Origin: Bordetella parapertussis
Lineage (GTDB): Bacteria; Pseudomonadota; Gammaproteobacteria; Burkholderiales; Burkholderiaceae_B
Assembly: GCA_943331855.1 (NCBI GenBank)
Contig: CALQNE010000011.1
Coordinates: 1-33,095, forward strand
Length of the DNA: 33,095 bases
Direction of reading: 5' to 3'
The position numbers and the translations under genes are program-made. A model generated the notes under the pieces. The model was not told where the DNA came from. It worked only from the letters and a program-made list of their open reading frames with translations, and did not search any database. Positions 18,269 through 27,244 of the stretch are shown here, in pieces (the stretch's first letter is position 1; every line of letters starts with the position of its first letter).

Positions 18269-19539
18269 CACAACCTACTCCTTCGCCTGTAGCGCGTGTC
18301 GCAGTCTCTAAGCTCTACACCAGCCGGCGTGTGGCACCCCTGCTTGCGCTAGGTTTTGCCAGTGGCTTGCCCTTGGCGCTTACCGGAGGCACCTTGCAGG
18401 CCTGGGCAACCGTTGAGCAAGTCTCGTTGCAACAAATTGGGTTCTTAACGCTAGTGGGTACGGCGTACACGCTAAAGTGTTTATGGGCGCCTTTGGTTGA
18501 TCGTTATGCACCGCCTTGGCTAGGCCGGCGGCGTGGCTGGATGGTGCTGATGCAGGTCTTATTGGCCTTGGGCATCTTGGCCATGGGGTGGTTATCTCCT
18601 GGGCAAAATTTGTTGCCCCTTGCGCTGATTGCAGTCTTTGTTGCCTTTTGTTCGGCGACCCAGGATATCGCGTTTGATGCTTATCGCAGCGATGTTTTAC
18701 ATAAAGACGAACGCGGTGCCGGTGCGGCGTTATCTGTTTTGGGGTATCGCTTGGCGATGTTGGTATCAGGTGGGTTGGCATTGATCCTGGCAGATCAATG
18801 GCTTGGCTGGGGCGCGACCTACATGCTGATGGGTGGTTTGATGTTACTGGCTGCGTTAGCCAGCTTTTGGGCACCCGAACCTGAGGTGCCCGCGCAAACG
18901 CCCCGATCATTGACGCAAGCCGTGATCGAACCCTTTAATGAATTTTTTTCGCGGCCTGAAGCGGTCACTGTTCTGGTGTTGATCGTTTTGTATAAGTTGG
19001 GAGACGCGTTTGCGGGGGCGTTATCGACAACGTTTTTGATTCGTGCGGCAGGTTATACGGCGACTGAAGTCGGTACGGTGAATAAGCTCCTCGGGTTGGC
19101 TGCGACTATTGTCGGTGCGCTCGCCGGTGGTGCGTTGATGGCGTGGCTTGGTCTTTATCGCTCGCTGCTGTTGTTTGGCGTGTTGCAGGCGATTTCGAAT
19201 TTGGGGTTTTGGTTGATTTCAGTAGGACCGCACAGTATTTGGCTCATGGCGGCTGGAGTCGGCATTGAAAATCTGTGCGGTGGGATGGGCACGGCTGCTT
19301 TTGTGGCGTTATTGATGGGCCTGTGCAATCAGCAGTTTTCAGCCACGCAATTTGCTTTGCTGTCAGCGCTGTCTGCTGTGGGTCGCACCTATCTGGCCGG
19401 CCCGTTAACACCGCCCTTGGTTCAATACGCGGGTTGGCCGACCTTCTTTTTACTGACTGTATTGATCGCCTTGCCAGGCCTGTTGTTGTTGTACTGGCGT
19501 CGAAAAGATATCGATCGTATTGATGCGGCGGGCGCTTAA
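18265..19539 (+). CDS. ampG: AmpG-type muropeptide permease (MFS)
   Basis: A 424-residue inner-membrane transporter of the major facilitator superfamily with about 12 hydrophobic segments. GFASGLPLALTGGTLQAW, LKCLWAPLVDRYAPP and ATQDIAFDAYRSDVL are characteristic of AmpG, which imports GlcNAc-anhydroMurNAc peptides for peptidoglycan recycling and can feed AmpR-controlled beta-lactamase induction. It starts in the metW stop (ATGA), so it is probably coupled to methionine genes with no obvious functional link. It ends 8 bp before the convergent xth gene. Other MFS permeases of the AmpG-like family remain possible. Confidence 0.85.
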   Translation: MTQPTPSPVARVAVSKLYTSRRVAPLLALGFASGLPLALTGGTLQAWATVEQVSLQQIGFLTLVGTAYTLKCLWAPLVDRYAPPWLGRRRGWMVLMQVLLALGILAMGWLSPGQNLLPLALIAVFVAFCSATQDIAFDAYRSDVLHKDERGAGAALSVLGYRLAMLVSGGLALILADQWLGWGATYMLMGGLMLLAALASFWAPEPEVPAQTPRSLTQAVIEPFNEFFSRPEAVTVLVLIVLYKLGDAFAGALSTTFLIRAAGYTATEVGTVNKLLGLAATIVGALAGGALMAWLGLYRSLLLFGVLQAISNLGFWLISVGPHSIWLMAAGVGIENLCGGMGTAAFVALLMGLCNQQFSATQFALLSALSAVGRTYLAGPLTPPLVQYAGWPTFFLLTVLIALPGLLLLYWRRKDIDRIDAAGA

Positions 19540-19547
19540 CTGTCTGC

Positions 19548-20339
19548 TTATTTCAGGGCGAAGTCGTAATCGATGGTAAGTGGCGCGTGATCTGAAAAAC
19601 GTTCGTCTTTGTAGATACTGGCTGCTTTGGCGAGCTTGGCTAAACCGGGTGTGACGAGTTGATAGTCAAGCCGCCATCCAACATTTTTTGCCCAGGCTTG
19701 GCCGCGATTGCTCCACCAGGTGTATTGCTCGGCGCGTTCATCTAGTTGCCTGAATACATCCACAAAGCCAATTTCTTCGATCGTGTGGGTGACCCAGGCG
19801 CGCTCTTCGGGTGTAAAGCCTGAATTTTTTTGATTTGATTTCCAATTTTTAAGATCAATTTCTTTGTGTGCGATATTCCAGTCGGCGCAAACCACATACT
19901 CGCGCTTGGTTTTTTTGTGATCGTTCATCAAGGCCTGCATCCAGGGGCCAAACTGGTCTAAAAAGCGAAACTTTGCCTCTTGCCTTTCGGGGCCGCTTGA
20001 GCCTGAGGGTAAATAGGCACTAATGACCGTCATATTTGACCAATCGGCGCGGATGACACGCCCCTCGAGGTCGAATTCTTCGCAGCCCATTCCAGACAGA
20101 ATACGCACAGGTTTTTGTTTTAAATACAGGCCCACCCCGCTATAGCCTTTTTTCTCGGCAGCGTGAAAATGGCCGGTATAGTCGTGCGGGTGCTGCAAAT
20201 CTTCTTGAATATCGGCAAGATGTGCTTTGAGTTCTTGCAGGCAAACGATGTCAGCCTGATGTGTTTTTAACCATTGAGCCAGCCCTTTGTTGTAGGCCGA
20301 GCGGATACCATTTAGATTCAGTGAGGTGATGCGAAGCAA
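19548..20339 (-). CDS. xth: Exodeoxyribonuclease III
   Basis: A 263-residue AP endonuclease / 3'-5' exonuclease of base-excision repair (E. coli XthA 268 aa). It has the EEP fold: LRITSLNLNGIRSA (Asn8, Asn10), IVCLQELK (metal-binding Glu36), GYSGVGLY, AYLPSGS, VVCADWNIAH, VGWRLDYQLV, and the terminal RFSDHAPLTIDY with the catalytic Asp-His. The frame opens at a TTG at 20357, but the TTG at 20339 is 7 bases after AGGAG and places the protein start (MLRITSLNLNG) exactly where the family begins. It is divergent from pyrE across 63 bp. Confidence 0.94.
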   Translation of the reverse strand: MLRITSLNLNGIRSAYNKGLAQWLKTHQADIVCLQELKAHLADIQEDLQHPHDYTGHFHAAEKKGYSGVGLYLKQKPVRILSGMGCEEFDLEGRVIRADWSNMTVISAYLPSGSSGPERQEAKFRFLDQFGPWMQALMNDHKKTKREYVVCADWNIAHKEIDLKNWKSNQKNSGFTPEERAWVTHTIEEIGFVDVFRQLDERAEQYTWWSNRGQAWAKNVGWRLDYQLVTPGLAKLAKAASIYKDERFSDHAPLTIDYDFALK

Positions 20340-20365
20340 GGTAAGACTCCTGGTCAATGAGATAA

Positions 20366-20379
20366 TTCAATACATTGAA
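20366..20379. repeat. Inverted repeat TTCAAT-AC-ATTGAA between xth and pyrE
   Basis: A perfect 6-bp inverted repeat with a 2-bp spacer in the 63-bp divergent region. Its position would suit an operator or overlapping promoter elements. No known regulator motif is recognised. Confidence 0.35.
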
Positions 20380-20402
20380 ATACTTAAAGCGCGAGGTTTG
20401 CA

Positions 20403-21077
20403 ATGTCAACGGGTTCAGAGCGTAGTGCGTTTGTGCAGTTTGCCTTGAATGAAGGCGTATTGCGATTTGGTAGTTTTGTGACTAAATCGGGGCGCACCAG
20501 CCCTTACTTTTTTAATGCGGGCTTGTTTAACTCGGGCGCCTCGGTCGGGCGATTGGCGCAATTTTATGCGCAGGCCCTAGTGGATTCTAAACTGCCCTTT
20601 GATATGTTGTTTGGCCCAGCTTATAAAGGTATACCGCTTGCGACCGCGACGGCAGTTGCGCTAGCTGGGCATCCGGCTTTAAAAGGGCGCTCGATTGACT
20701 TTGCCTATAACCGCAAAGAGGTCAAAGACCATGGCGAAGGCGGGGTGCTCGTGGGCGCCCCCTTGAAGGGTCGAGTCGTGATTATTGATGATGTGATCAC
20801 CGCAGGCACATCAGTGCGTGAATCGGTCGACATTATTCGTGCTGCAGGGGCTGAGCCCTGCGCGGTGTTGATTGCGATGGATCGGATGGAGCGTGCGGGT
20901 GCTGAAGGTCAGCTGTCGCCTCATTCGGCGGTGCAAGAAGTGCAGCAGCGTTATGGTCTGCCTGTTGTAACGATTGCATCTCTCGACGATATTTTGACGC
21001 TGCTCGCGCAAAATGTAGAGTTTGCCCAATATCGCGAGGCTGTGCTCGCGTATCGGGCGCGCTACGGCATTCAATAG
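20403..21077 (+). CDS. pyrE: Orotate phosphoribosyltransferase
   Basis: A 224-residue enzyme of pyrimidine synthesis that joins orotate to PRPP to form OMP. The PRPP-binding motif [18 protein letters not shown] is at about residues 124-141. [20 protein letters not shown] and [11 protein letters not shown] are conserved orotate/PRPP-site blocks, and [16 protein letters not shown] is the flexible catalytic loop. The length is slightly above E. coli PyrE (213). ATG 20403 follows GAGG by 6 bases. It converges with gatB, with a perfect hairpin in between. Confidence 0.97.
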   Translation: MSTGSERSAFVQFALNEGVLRFGSFVTKSGRTSPYFFNAGLFNSGASVGRLAQFYAQALVDSKLPFDMLFGPAYKGIPLATATAVALAGHPALKGRSIDFAYNRKEVKDHGEGGVLVGAPLKGRVVIIDDVITAGTSVRESVDIIRAAGAEPCAVLIAMDRMERAGAEGQLSPHSAVQEVQQRYGLPVVTIASLDDILTLLAQNVEFAQYREAVLAYRARYGIQ

Positions 21078-21085
21078 CCGGCCCT

Positions 21086-21104
21086 GCTTAGGCGCAGCCT
21101 AAGC
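21086..21104. other. Hairpin at the pyrE/gatB convergence
   Basis: GCTTAGGC (21086-21093) and GCCTAAGC (21097-21104) form a perfect 8-bp stem with the 3-nt loop GCA. It begins 9 bp after the pyrE stop and covers the gatB stop codon (21099-21101). There is no T-run on either side, so it could mark transcript ends for both genes without being a textbook terminator. Confidence 0.5.
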
Positions 21105-22559
21105 GTTGTCGAGTTTGGCCTTGAGTAAATCATTGACCTGCTGAGGGTTGGCTTTGCCCTTGGCAGCTTTCATGATTTGACCAACGAGCGAGTTAAACGC
21201 TTTTTGTTTGCCGGCTCGATACTCGGCCACGATCGCAGCCTGTTCGGCTAACACGGCGTCGATCATCGCTTCGATCGCGCCAGAGTCATTAATTTGCGTG
21301 AGACCCTTTGCTGCAATGATCGCGTCGGGCTGGCCATTTTCTTCGCCGGCCCACATGGCTGCAAACACGTCGCGCGCAATTTTGTTTGAAATGGTGTTAT
21401 CCAAAATGCGTTTGAGCAAAGCGGCGAGCATCGGTGCCGTCACTGGGCACTGCGCAATATCTTTTTCTTCGCGGTTAAGCGTTGCTGATACTTCGCCCAT
21501 CAGCCAGTTCGCGGCGAGCTTGGCCTGGCCGGCGGGTAGGGCATCAACGACTTCTTGAAAGTAGTTTGCCATGGCACGACTACTGGAAAGCTGAGCAGCA
21601 TCGACTGGAGCAAGTCCAAACTCGTTGACGAAGCGTTGTCTGAGCGCATCAGGCAAGGCGGGCATGGATTGCCTGACGCGTTCGATCCAGTCTTGACCGA
21701 TCACCAACGGTGGCAAATCTGGATCAGGAAAATAACGGTAGTCGTGTGCATCTTCTTTGCTGCGCATGCTGCGCGTTTCATCAAGATCGGCATCGTATAA
21801 GCGCGTTTCTTGAACGACTTTACCGCCGTCTTCAATGAGTTCGATCTGGCGACGTACTTCGTAATTGATGGCGCGTTCAATAAAGCGAAAAGAGTTCACG
21901 TTTTTGATTTCACAGCGCGTGCCAAACTCTTTTTGTCCGACTGGGCGCACGGATACGTTGACATCAACGCGAAACGAACCCTCTTGCATGTTGCCGTCGC
22001 AAATGCCCAGCCACATCACCAGACTATGTAGTGTTTTGGCATAGGCCACGGCTTCAGCCGCCGAGCGCATTTCGGGCTCAGAGACGATTTCAAGCAAGGG
22101 GGTGCCGGTACGATTGAGGTCGATGCCTGTTGACGATTCGCCATGTGGGCCAACGTAGTTGTCGTGTAACGATTTGCCTGCATCTTCTTCAAGATGCGCG
22201 CGCGTCAGGTTGATGGTTGTTTCTTTTTCACCAACAAAAAACGTGAGGGATCCGCCTAACACGACAGGGATTTCGTACTGACTGATTTGATAGTTTTTGG
22301 GCAGATCAGGATAAAAATAATTTTTTCGCGCAAAGATTGAACGCGGAGCAATGGTGGCGCCAACAGCGAGGCCAAGGCGAATGGCGTGTTCGACGGCAGC
22401 ACGGTTCATGACCGGCAGGGTGCCGGGCAACGCCATATCGACTTCGTTGGCTTGCGTGTTTGGCTGCGCACCATAGCGGGTGCTGCTACCTGAGAAAATT
22501 TTGGTCTGTGTCGAGAGTTGCGTGTGCGTTTCGAGACCAATGACAATTTCATAAGCCAT
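21099..22559 (-). CDS. gatB: Asp/Glu-tRNA(Asn/Gln) amidotransferase subunit B
   Basis: A 486-residue subunit of GatCAB. GatB phosphorylates the mischarged Glu-tRNA(Gln) or Asp-tRNA(Asn) and completes transamidation with ammonia channelled from GatA. The N-terminus [71 protein letters not shown] and the [12 protein letters not shown] block are diagnostic. The C-terminal YqeY-like tail ([20 protein letters not shown]) binds tRNA. The gatA stop and gatB start overlap by one base (TAATG), so translation is coupled. Confidence 0.97.
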   Translation of the reverse strand: MAYEIVIGLETHTQLSTQTKIFSGSSTRYGAQPNTQANEVDMALPGTLPVMNRAAVEHAIRLGLAVGATIAPRSIFARKNYFYPDLPKNYQISQYEIPVVLGGSLTFFVGEKETTINLTRAHLEEDAGKSLHDNYVGPHGESSTGIDLNRTGTPLLEIVSEPEMRSAAEAVAYAKTLHSLVMWLGICDGNMQEGSFRVDVNVSVRPVGQKEFGTRCEIKNVNSFRFIERAINYEVRRQIELIEDGGKVVQETRLYDADLDETRSMRSKEDAHDYRYFPDPDLPPLVIGQDWIERVRQSMPALPDALRQRFVNEFGLAPVDAAQLSSSRAMANYFQEVVDALPAGQAKLAANWLMGEVSATLNREEKDIAQCPVTAPMLAALLKRILDNTISNKIARDVFAAMWAGEENGQPDAIIAAKGLTQINDSGAIEAMIDAVLAEQAAIVAEYRAGKQKAFNSLVGQIMKAAKGKANPQQVNDLLKAKLDNA

Positions 22560-24091
22560 TATGCTTGCCCCGCGCTACGTTGATGCCAATCGGTGGCGAG
22601 TTGATACTGATGTGCGATTGCGAGCAAACGCCCTTCGTCAAAGTAGTCACCGATAATTTGTAGGCCGATCGGCAATGCTTTGCCAGCCGCACTTTTGCCG
22701 AAACCGCAGGGAATTGACATGCCGGGCAAGCCGGCCAGATTTAAACCAAGGGTGTAGATATCGGCAAGCCAGTCTGCGGTTGGATCATCTTGGTCATCGC
22801 CTATTTGTTTGGCAACTGTTGGAGTGACAGGGCCCATGATGACGTCGCATTGCTGCGTAAGTGCTGCTTGAAAATCATCCGCGATCATGCGACGCAAGCG
22901 CTGTGCTTGAAGATAATAGGCATCGTAATAGCCGTGCGACAGCACGTACGTCCCGACCAAAATGCGGCGCTGTACTTCAGGGCCAAAGCCCTCAGCGCGC
23001 GAGCGTCCGGTCATGTCGGCAAGATCAGAGTATGAACTGCTTCGATGCCCGTAACGCACGCCGTCGTAACGCGACAAGTTGCTTGAAGCTTCGGCAGGCG
23101 CGATGACGTAATAGGCTGGGATTGAAAGACGTGTGCGGGGTAGCGAGATGGCTACGCGCTGTGCGCCGAGTTGCTCGAATTGCGTTAAAGCGGCCTCGAT
23201 GGCGGTTGCGACCTCGTTTGAAAGCCCATCACCAAAATACTCGCTCGGTACACCAATGCGTAAACCTTTGAGCGGTAAAGCGCCTTGGTTTGTATAGTGA
23301 GTGCTTGCTTTCGAAAATTCGCCCTGAATACGGCCAGGTGCATTGGGCACGCCGCGGCACTGCTCGGCGCTGGTGGCATCGCGTTCATCAAAGCCGCTGA
23401 TGGTGTCTAGCATCTCGACGAGATCGGTTGCGGCGACCGCCATGACCCCAGCCTGATCCAGGCTTGAGCCGTAGGCAATCATGCCGTAACGGGAGACTGA
23501 ACCGTAGGTAGGCTTGATGCCGCTGATCCCGCAAAGTGCGGCGGGTTGCCGCACAGAGCCGCCCGTGTCGGTGCCCGTGCTGGCCAATACAAGCCTTGCG
23601 GCTACTGCCGCAGCCGAGCCGCCCGATGAGCCGCCTGGCACGCAACTGTGATCCCAGGGGTTGTGGGCAGGGCCAAAAGCAGAATGCTCGTTGCCCGAGC
23701 CCATGGCGAACTCGTCGCAGTTGAGTTTGCCCAAACTCACACAGCCGGCTTGAAGCAATTTGTTCACGACCGTGGCATCAAACGGGCTGACATAGTGTTT
23801 GAGCATATTGCTGCCCGCAGTGCTACGCCACCCTTGCGTCACAAACACATCTTTGTGTGCGATTGGAATGCCCGTCAGGGGCCCTGCCGTGCCGGCAACA
23901 CGACGCGCATCGGCCGCGCGGGCTTGGGCGAGGGTCAGCTCGGGGTCAACATGCACAAAGGCGTTCAGGGCCTGCTGAACTTGTATTTGCTTGAGGCAAT
24001 CTTGCGCCAATTCAGTTGCGCTGAGTTTGCCCTCAGATAGGGCGGTGCGCAGGCTGGTGAGGTTTGGAAAAGTATGAAGCGCGGTGCTCAT
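22559..24091 (-). CDS. gatA: Asp/Glu-tRNA(Asn/Gln) amidotransferase subunit A
   Basis: A 510-residue amidase-signature protein that releases ammonia from glutamine for GatB. The Ser-cisSer-Lys triad is visible: Lys80 (PIAHKDVF), Ser155 ([14 protein letters not shown]) and Ser179 ([13 protein letters not shown]). LNAFVHVD near the N-terminus and the C-terminal [11 protein letters not shown] and [14 protein letters not shown] are family motifs. Its ATG directly abuts the gatC TAA with no spacer (TAAATG), and its own stop overlaps gatB. The length is slightly above the usual 485. Confidence 0.97.
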   Translation of the reverse strand: MSTALHTFPNLTSLRTALSEGKLSATELAQDCLKQIQVQQALNAFVHVDPELTLAQARAADARRVAGTAGPLTGIPIAHKDVFVTQGWRSTAGSNMLKHYVSPFDATVVNKLLQAGCVSLGKLNCDEFAMGSGNEHSAFGPAHNPWDHSCVPGGSSGGSAAAVAARLVLASTGTDTGGSVRQPAALCGISGIKPTYGSVSRYGMIAYGSSLDQAGVMAVAATDLVEMLDTISGFDERDATSAEQCRGVPNAPGRIQGEFSKASTHYTNQGALPLKGLRIGVPSEYFGDGLSNEVATAIEAALTQFEQLGAQRVAISLPRTRLSIPAYYVIAPAEASSNLSRYDGVRYGHRSSSYSDLADMTGRSRAEGFGPEVQRRILVGTYVLSHGYYDAYYLQAQRLRRMIADDFQAALTQQCDVIMGPVTPTVAKQIGDDQDDPTADWLADIYTLGLNLAGLPGMSIPCGFGKSAAGKALPIGLQIIGDYFDEGRLLAIAHQYQLATDWHQRSAGQA

Positions 24092-24400
24092 TTATTCGAT
24101 CACCTTTGGGACTAAAAAAAGCCCCTCTGCCGTGCCAGGGGCATTTGCCATTAGGGCTGCGCGTCGTTCGAGCGATGAGACTTCGGTGACGACGTCATCG
24201 CGAAGTCGCAGGTGTACATCTTTGAGTGCAGACAGCGGGTGGGCCAGGGGCTCGACCGCAGACGTGTCGACGGCTTGGAGCTCTTGGATGAGGCCAAGAA
24301 TCTTGCTCAGATCGCCCTGTGCCTGGGCGCGCTGCTCGGCCGATAACGTCAGTCGTGCAAGCCGTGCGATTCGGGTGACTTCTTGTTCGGTAATAGCCAT
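24092..24400 (-). CDS. gatC: Asp/Glu-tRNA(Asn/Gln) amidotransferase subunit C
   Basis: A 102-residue protein that stabilises the GatA-GatB complex by wrapping around it. The N-terminus EQEVTRIARLARLTLS, the segment LSKILGLIQELQAVDTS and the Pro-rich PLAHPLSALKDVHLRLRDD match GatC. It is the first gene of gatCAB, divergent from mreB. No strong ribosome binding site is seen upstream of the ATG. Confidence 0.93.
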   Translation of the reverse strand: MAITEQEVTRIARLARLTLSAEQRAQAQGDLSKILGLIQELQAVDTSAVEPLAHPLSALKDVHLRLRDDVVTEVSSLERRAALMANAPGTAEGLFLVPKVIE

Positions 24401-24494
24401 AAGTCGCTGCTTTTTGATTGGTTAAGAGGCTAGCTAAATAGCCGCGAGCAAAGCGGTTTGGTCACAGTGCGTCTCGCAGCGTAGGTTTGCGAGC

Positions 24495-24523
24495 TTGACG
24501 GACGCTTGTTTTATCGATCTAAA
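24495..24523 (+). promoter_or_regulatory. Putative sigma-70 promoter for mreBCD
   Basis: TTGACG (24495-24500) and TCTAAA (24518-24523) are separated by 17 bp, 74 bp upstream of the mreB ATG. The -35 matches 5 of 6 and the -10 matches 4 of 6 consensus positions. Confidence 0.5.
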
Positions 24524-24534
24524 CAGAATTATAA

Positions 24535-25641
<1,107 letters not shown>

Positions 25642-25668
25642 TTGTGCTGCGCTTAGACGGGCCGTGGG

Positions 25669-25685
25669 GCGTCAACCCTTGACGC
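25669..25685 (+). other. Hairpin in the mreB-mreC spacer
   Basis: GCGTCAA (25669-25675) and TTGACGC (25679-25685) form a 7-bp stem with the loop CCC, in the 111-bp spacer. No T-run follows. It could reduce read-through or stabilise the abundant mreB message relative to mreCD; this is inference. Confidence 0.4.
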
Positions 25686-25752
25686 TTGCGCGAATCCAAC
25701 GCGGCTTGCGGCGCTAGCGCAGACGCGTTGAACGATTGAGTACCGAGCCATC

Positions 25753-26667
25753 ATGCAACGAACCGCCACTCTTAGGCTTTTTCGACACGGCCCCGCTGCT
25801 GAGGTCAAACTTACGCTGCTCATGCTGTTGGCGGTCGTCTTGATGTTCACGGACGGCACGTACAAAAGTTCTAATCCAGTACGTGAGTTGATGTCGATGA
25901 CGCTTTATCCGTTTCAGCGTTTGGTGATGTTTCCGCGCGATCTGATCGCAATGAGTCACGATTGGTTTGATGCCGCAGCAATGATCAAGTCCGAAACTGA
26001 AGCCTTGCAGCGCCAGCGCATCGAATTGGCGCAGGTGACGACCAATGCGGCTTTGTTGGGTGCTGAAAATGCTCAATTGCGACGCTTGCTCGGTGTTTTT
26101 GAGAAAGCAGCTGAGCACCCGGCCATCGTGGTTCAAGTCTTGTACGAGCCAGCAAACTCTTTTAGTCGACGTCTTGTATTTAACAAGGGCAGTCGAGCCG
26201 GTATTGCAATCGGTATGCCGATTCTTGACGAGGGTGGCGTAGTGGGGCAAATTACGCGTGTCTCACCGATGACTTCAGAGGCCGCGATGTTGACCGACGA
26301 AGTTGTGTCAATCCCCGTGCAGGTGTTGCGTAATGGTTTGCGTTTAATCGCCTTTGGTTCGACGACACCGGGAAAAGTTGAGGTGCGTTACTTTTCGTCG
26401 GATGCAGATATCCGCGAGGGTGACCTTCTGGTGACAAGTGGCGTGGGGGGCGTGTTTCCGCCGGGTTTATCGGTTGGTCGCGTGGATCAGGTTCAACGTA
26501 GTTCTGCCTCTGGGTTTGCGCGCGCTGAGGCGTTGCCGTCTTCGCACCCTGAGCGGTACCGGCAGTTTTTGGTGTTGCAGGTTCCGTTAGATTCGGGTGT
26601 AGCCGCCGGCGCACTCAAACCCAGCACTTCTACGGAGGCCGCTCGTGCAACCTCTCGGTCGAAGTGA
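25753..26667 (+). CDS. mreC: Rod-shape determining protein MreC
   Basis: A 304-residue bitopic protein. One membrane helix at about residues 17-34 (VKLTLLMLLAVVLMFTDG) is followed by a periplasmic coiled coil at about 75-110 (ETEALQRQRIELAQ, GAENAQLRRLLGV). The beta-rich MreC core then includes FSRRLVFNKGSRAGIAIGMP, GVVGQITRVSPMTSEAAMLT and the terminal DLLVTSGVGGVFPPGLSVG. MreC links MreB to PBP2 and RodA. Its last 23 bp overlap the start of mreD. Confidence 0.95.
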   Translation: MQRTATLRLFRHGPAAEVKLTLLMLLAVVLMFTDGTYKSSNPVRELMSMTLYPFQRLVMFPRDLIAMSHDWFDAAAMIKSETEALQRQRIELAQVTTNAALLGAENAQLRRLLGVFEKAAEHPAIVVQVLYEPANSFSRRLVFNKGSRAGIAIGMPILDEGGVVGQITRVSPMTSEAAMLTDEVVSIPVQVLRNGLRLIAFGSTTPGKVEVRYFSSDADIREGDLLVTSGVGGVFPPGLSVGRVDQVQRSSASGFARAEALPSSHPERYRQFLVLQVPLDSGVAAGALKPSTSTEAARATSRSK

Positions 26668-27232
26668 TCCCTCGCGCTCGTCGCGCTCGACTGGCAACGT
26701 CCCGCCCGTTCCCTTTCCTCGTCCGGTCGGTCCGAATTCGATCGATCATTCCGCCAGCTTAGTTTTTGTTTGGACGACCGTGCTAGCTGTTTGGTTGCTC
26801 TCACTGCTACCTTGGCGTGCGTGGCCGATTTCACCCGATTTATTACTGTTGGTGATTGTATTTTGGTCGTTGCACGACTCGCGCCGCGTTGGTTTATTTA
26901 CCGCTTTTGCGTTTGGTTTGGTGATGGACGTGCATGATGTCGGTCCGCTTGGCTTGCAGGCCTTGACGTATACCGTGATGGTGTTCGGTGTGCAGACATT
27001 GCAGCGTCGTCTATTACGCTTTGAGTTATTGAGCCAGGCCTTGCATTTGCTGCCATTGTTTGTCTTGGTTAAAGCATTGGGTGCCTTGTTGGGTGCATTT
27101 TTAGTGAGCGCCTGGCCTGGCTGGTCATGGTTGGTCGCTGCGTTGATCACAGCGGCGTTATGGCCGGCGATTGCCTGGCTGTTGCTGCTTCCCCAGCATC
27201 GGCTACAGGACACTGATGCAAACGTAGGCTGA
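26645..27232 (+). CDS. mreD: Rod-shape determining protein MreD
   Basis: A 195-residue inner-membrane protein with about five or six hydrophobic segments (for example VWTTVLAVWLLSLLPW and LLLLVIVFWSLHDSRRVGLF). LVMDVHDVGPLGLQALTYTV matches the family GLxxDvxxgxxLGxxal region. The first about 45 residues are polar and Ser/Arg/Pro-rich (SDPSRSSRSTGNVPPVPFPR), longer than in E. coli MreD (162 aa). The GTG start at 26645 lies inside mreC. A later start is possible but none stands out. It is coupled to mreC upstream and precedes mrdA. Confidence 0.88.
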   Translation: MQPLGRSDPSRSSRSTGNVPPVPFPRPVGPNSIDHSASLVFVWTTVLAVWLLSLLPWRAWPISPDLLLLVIVFWSLHDSRRVGLFTAFAFGLVMDVHDVGPLGLQALTYTVMVFGVQTLQRRLLRFELLSQALHLLPLFVLVKALGALLGAFLVSAWPGWSWLVAALITAALWPAIAWLLLLPQHRLQDTDANVG

Positions 27233-27244
27233 TGTCAGGCAGAC

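Noticed and set aside
18380..18910. 176-codon open frame antisense to ampG
   Set aside because: It is antisense to a conserved transporter gene, has a Pro/Arg-rich low-complexity product, and has no supporting start context.
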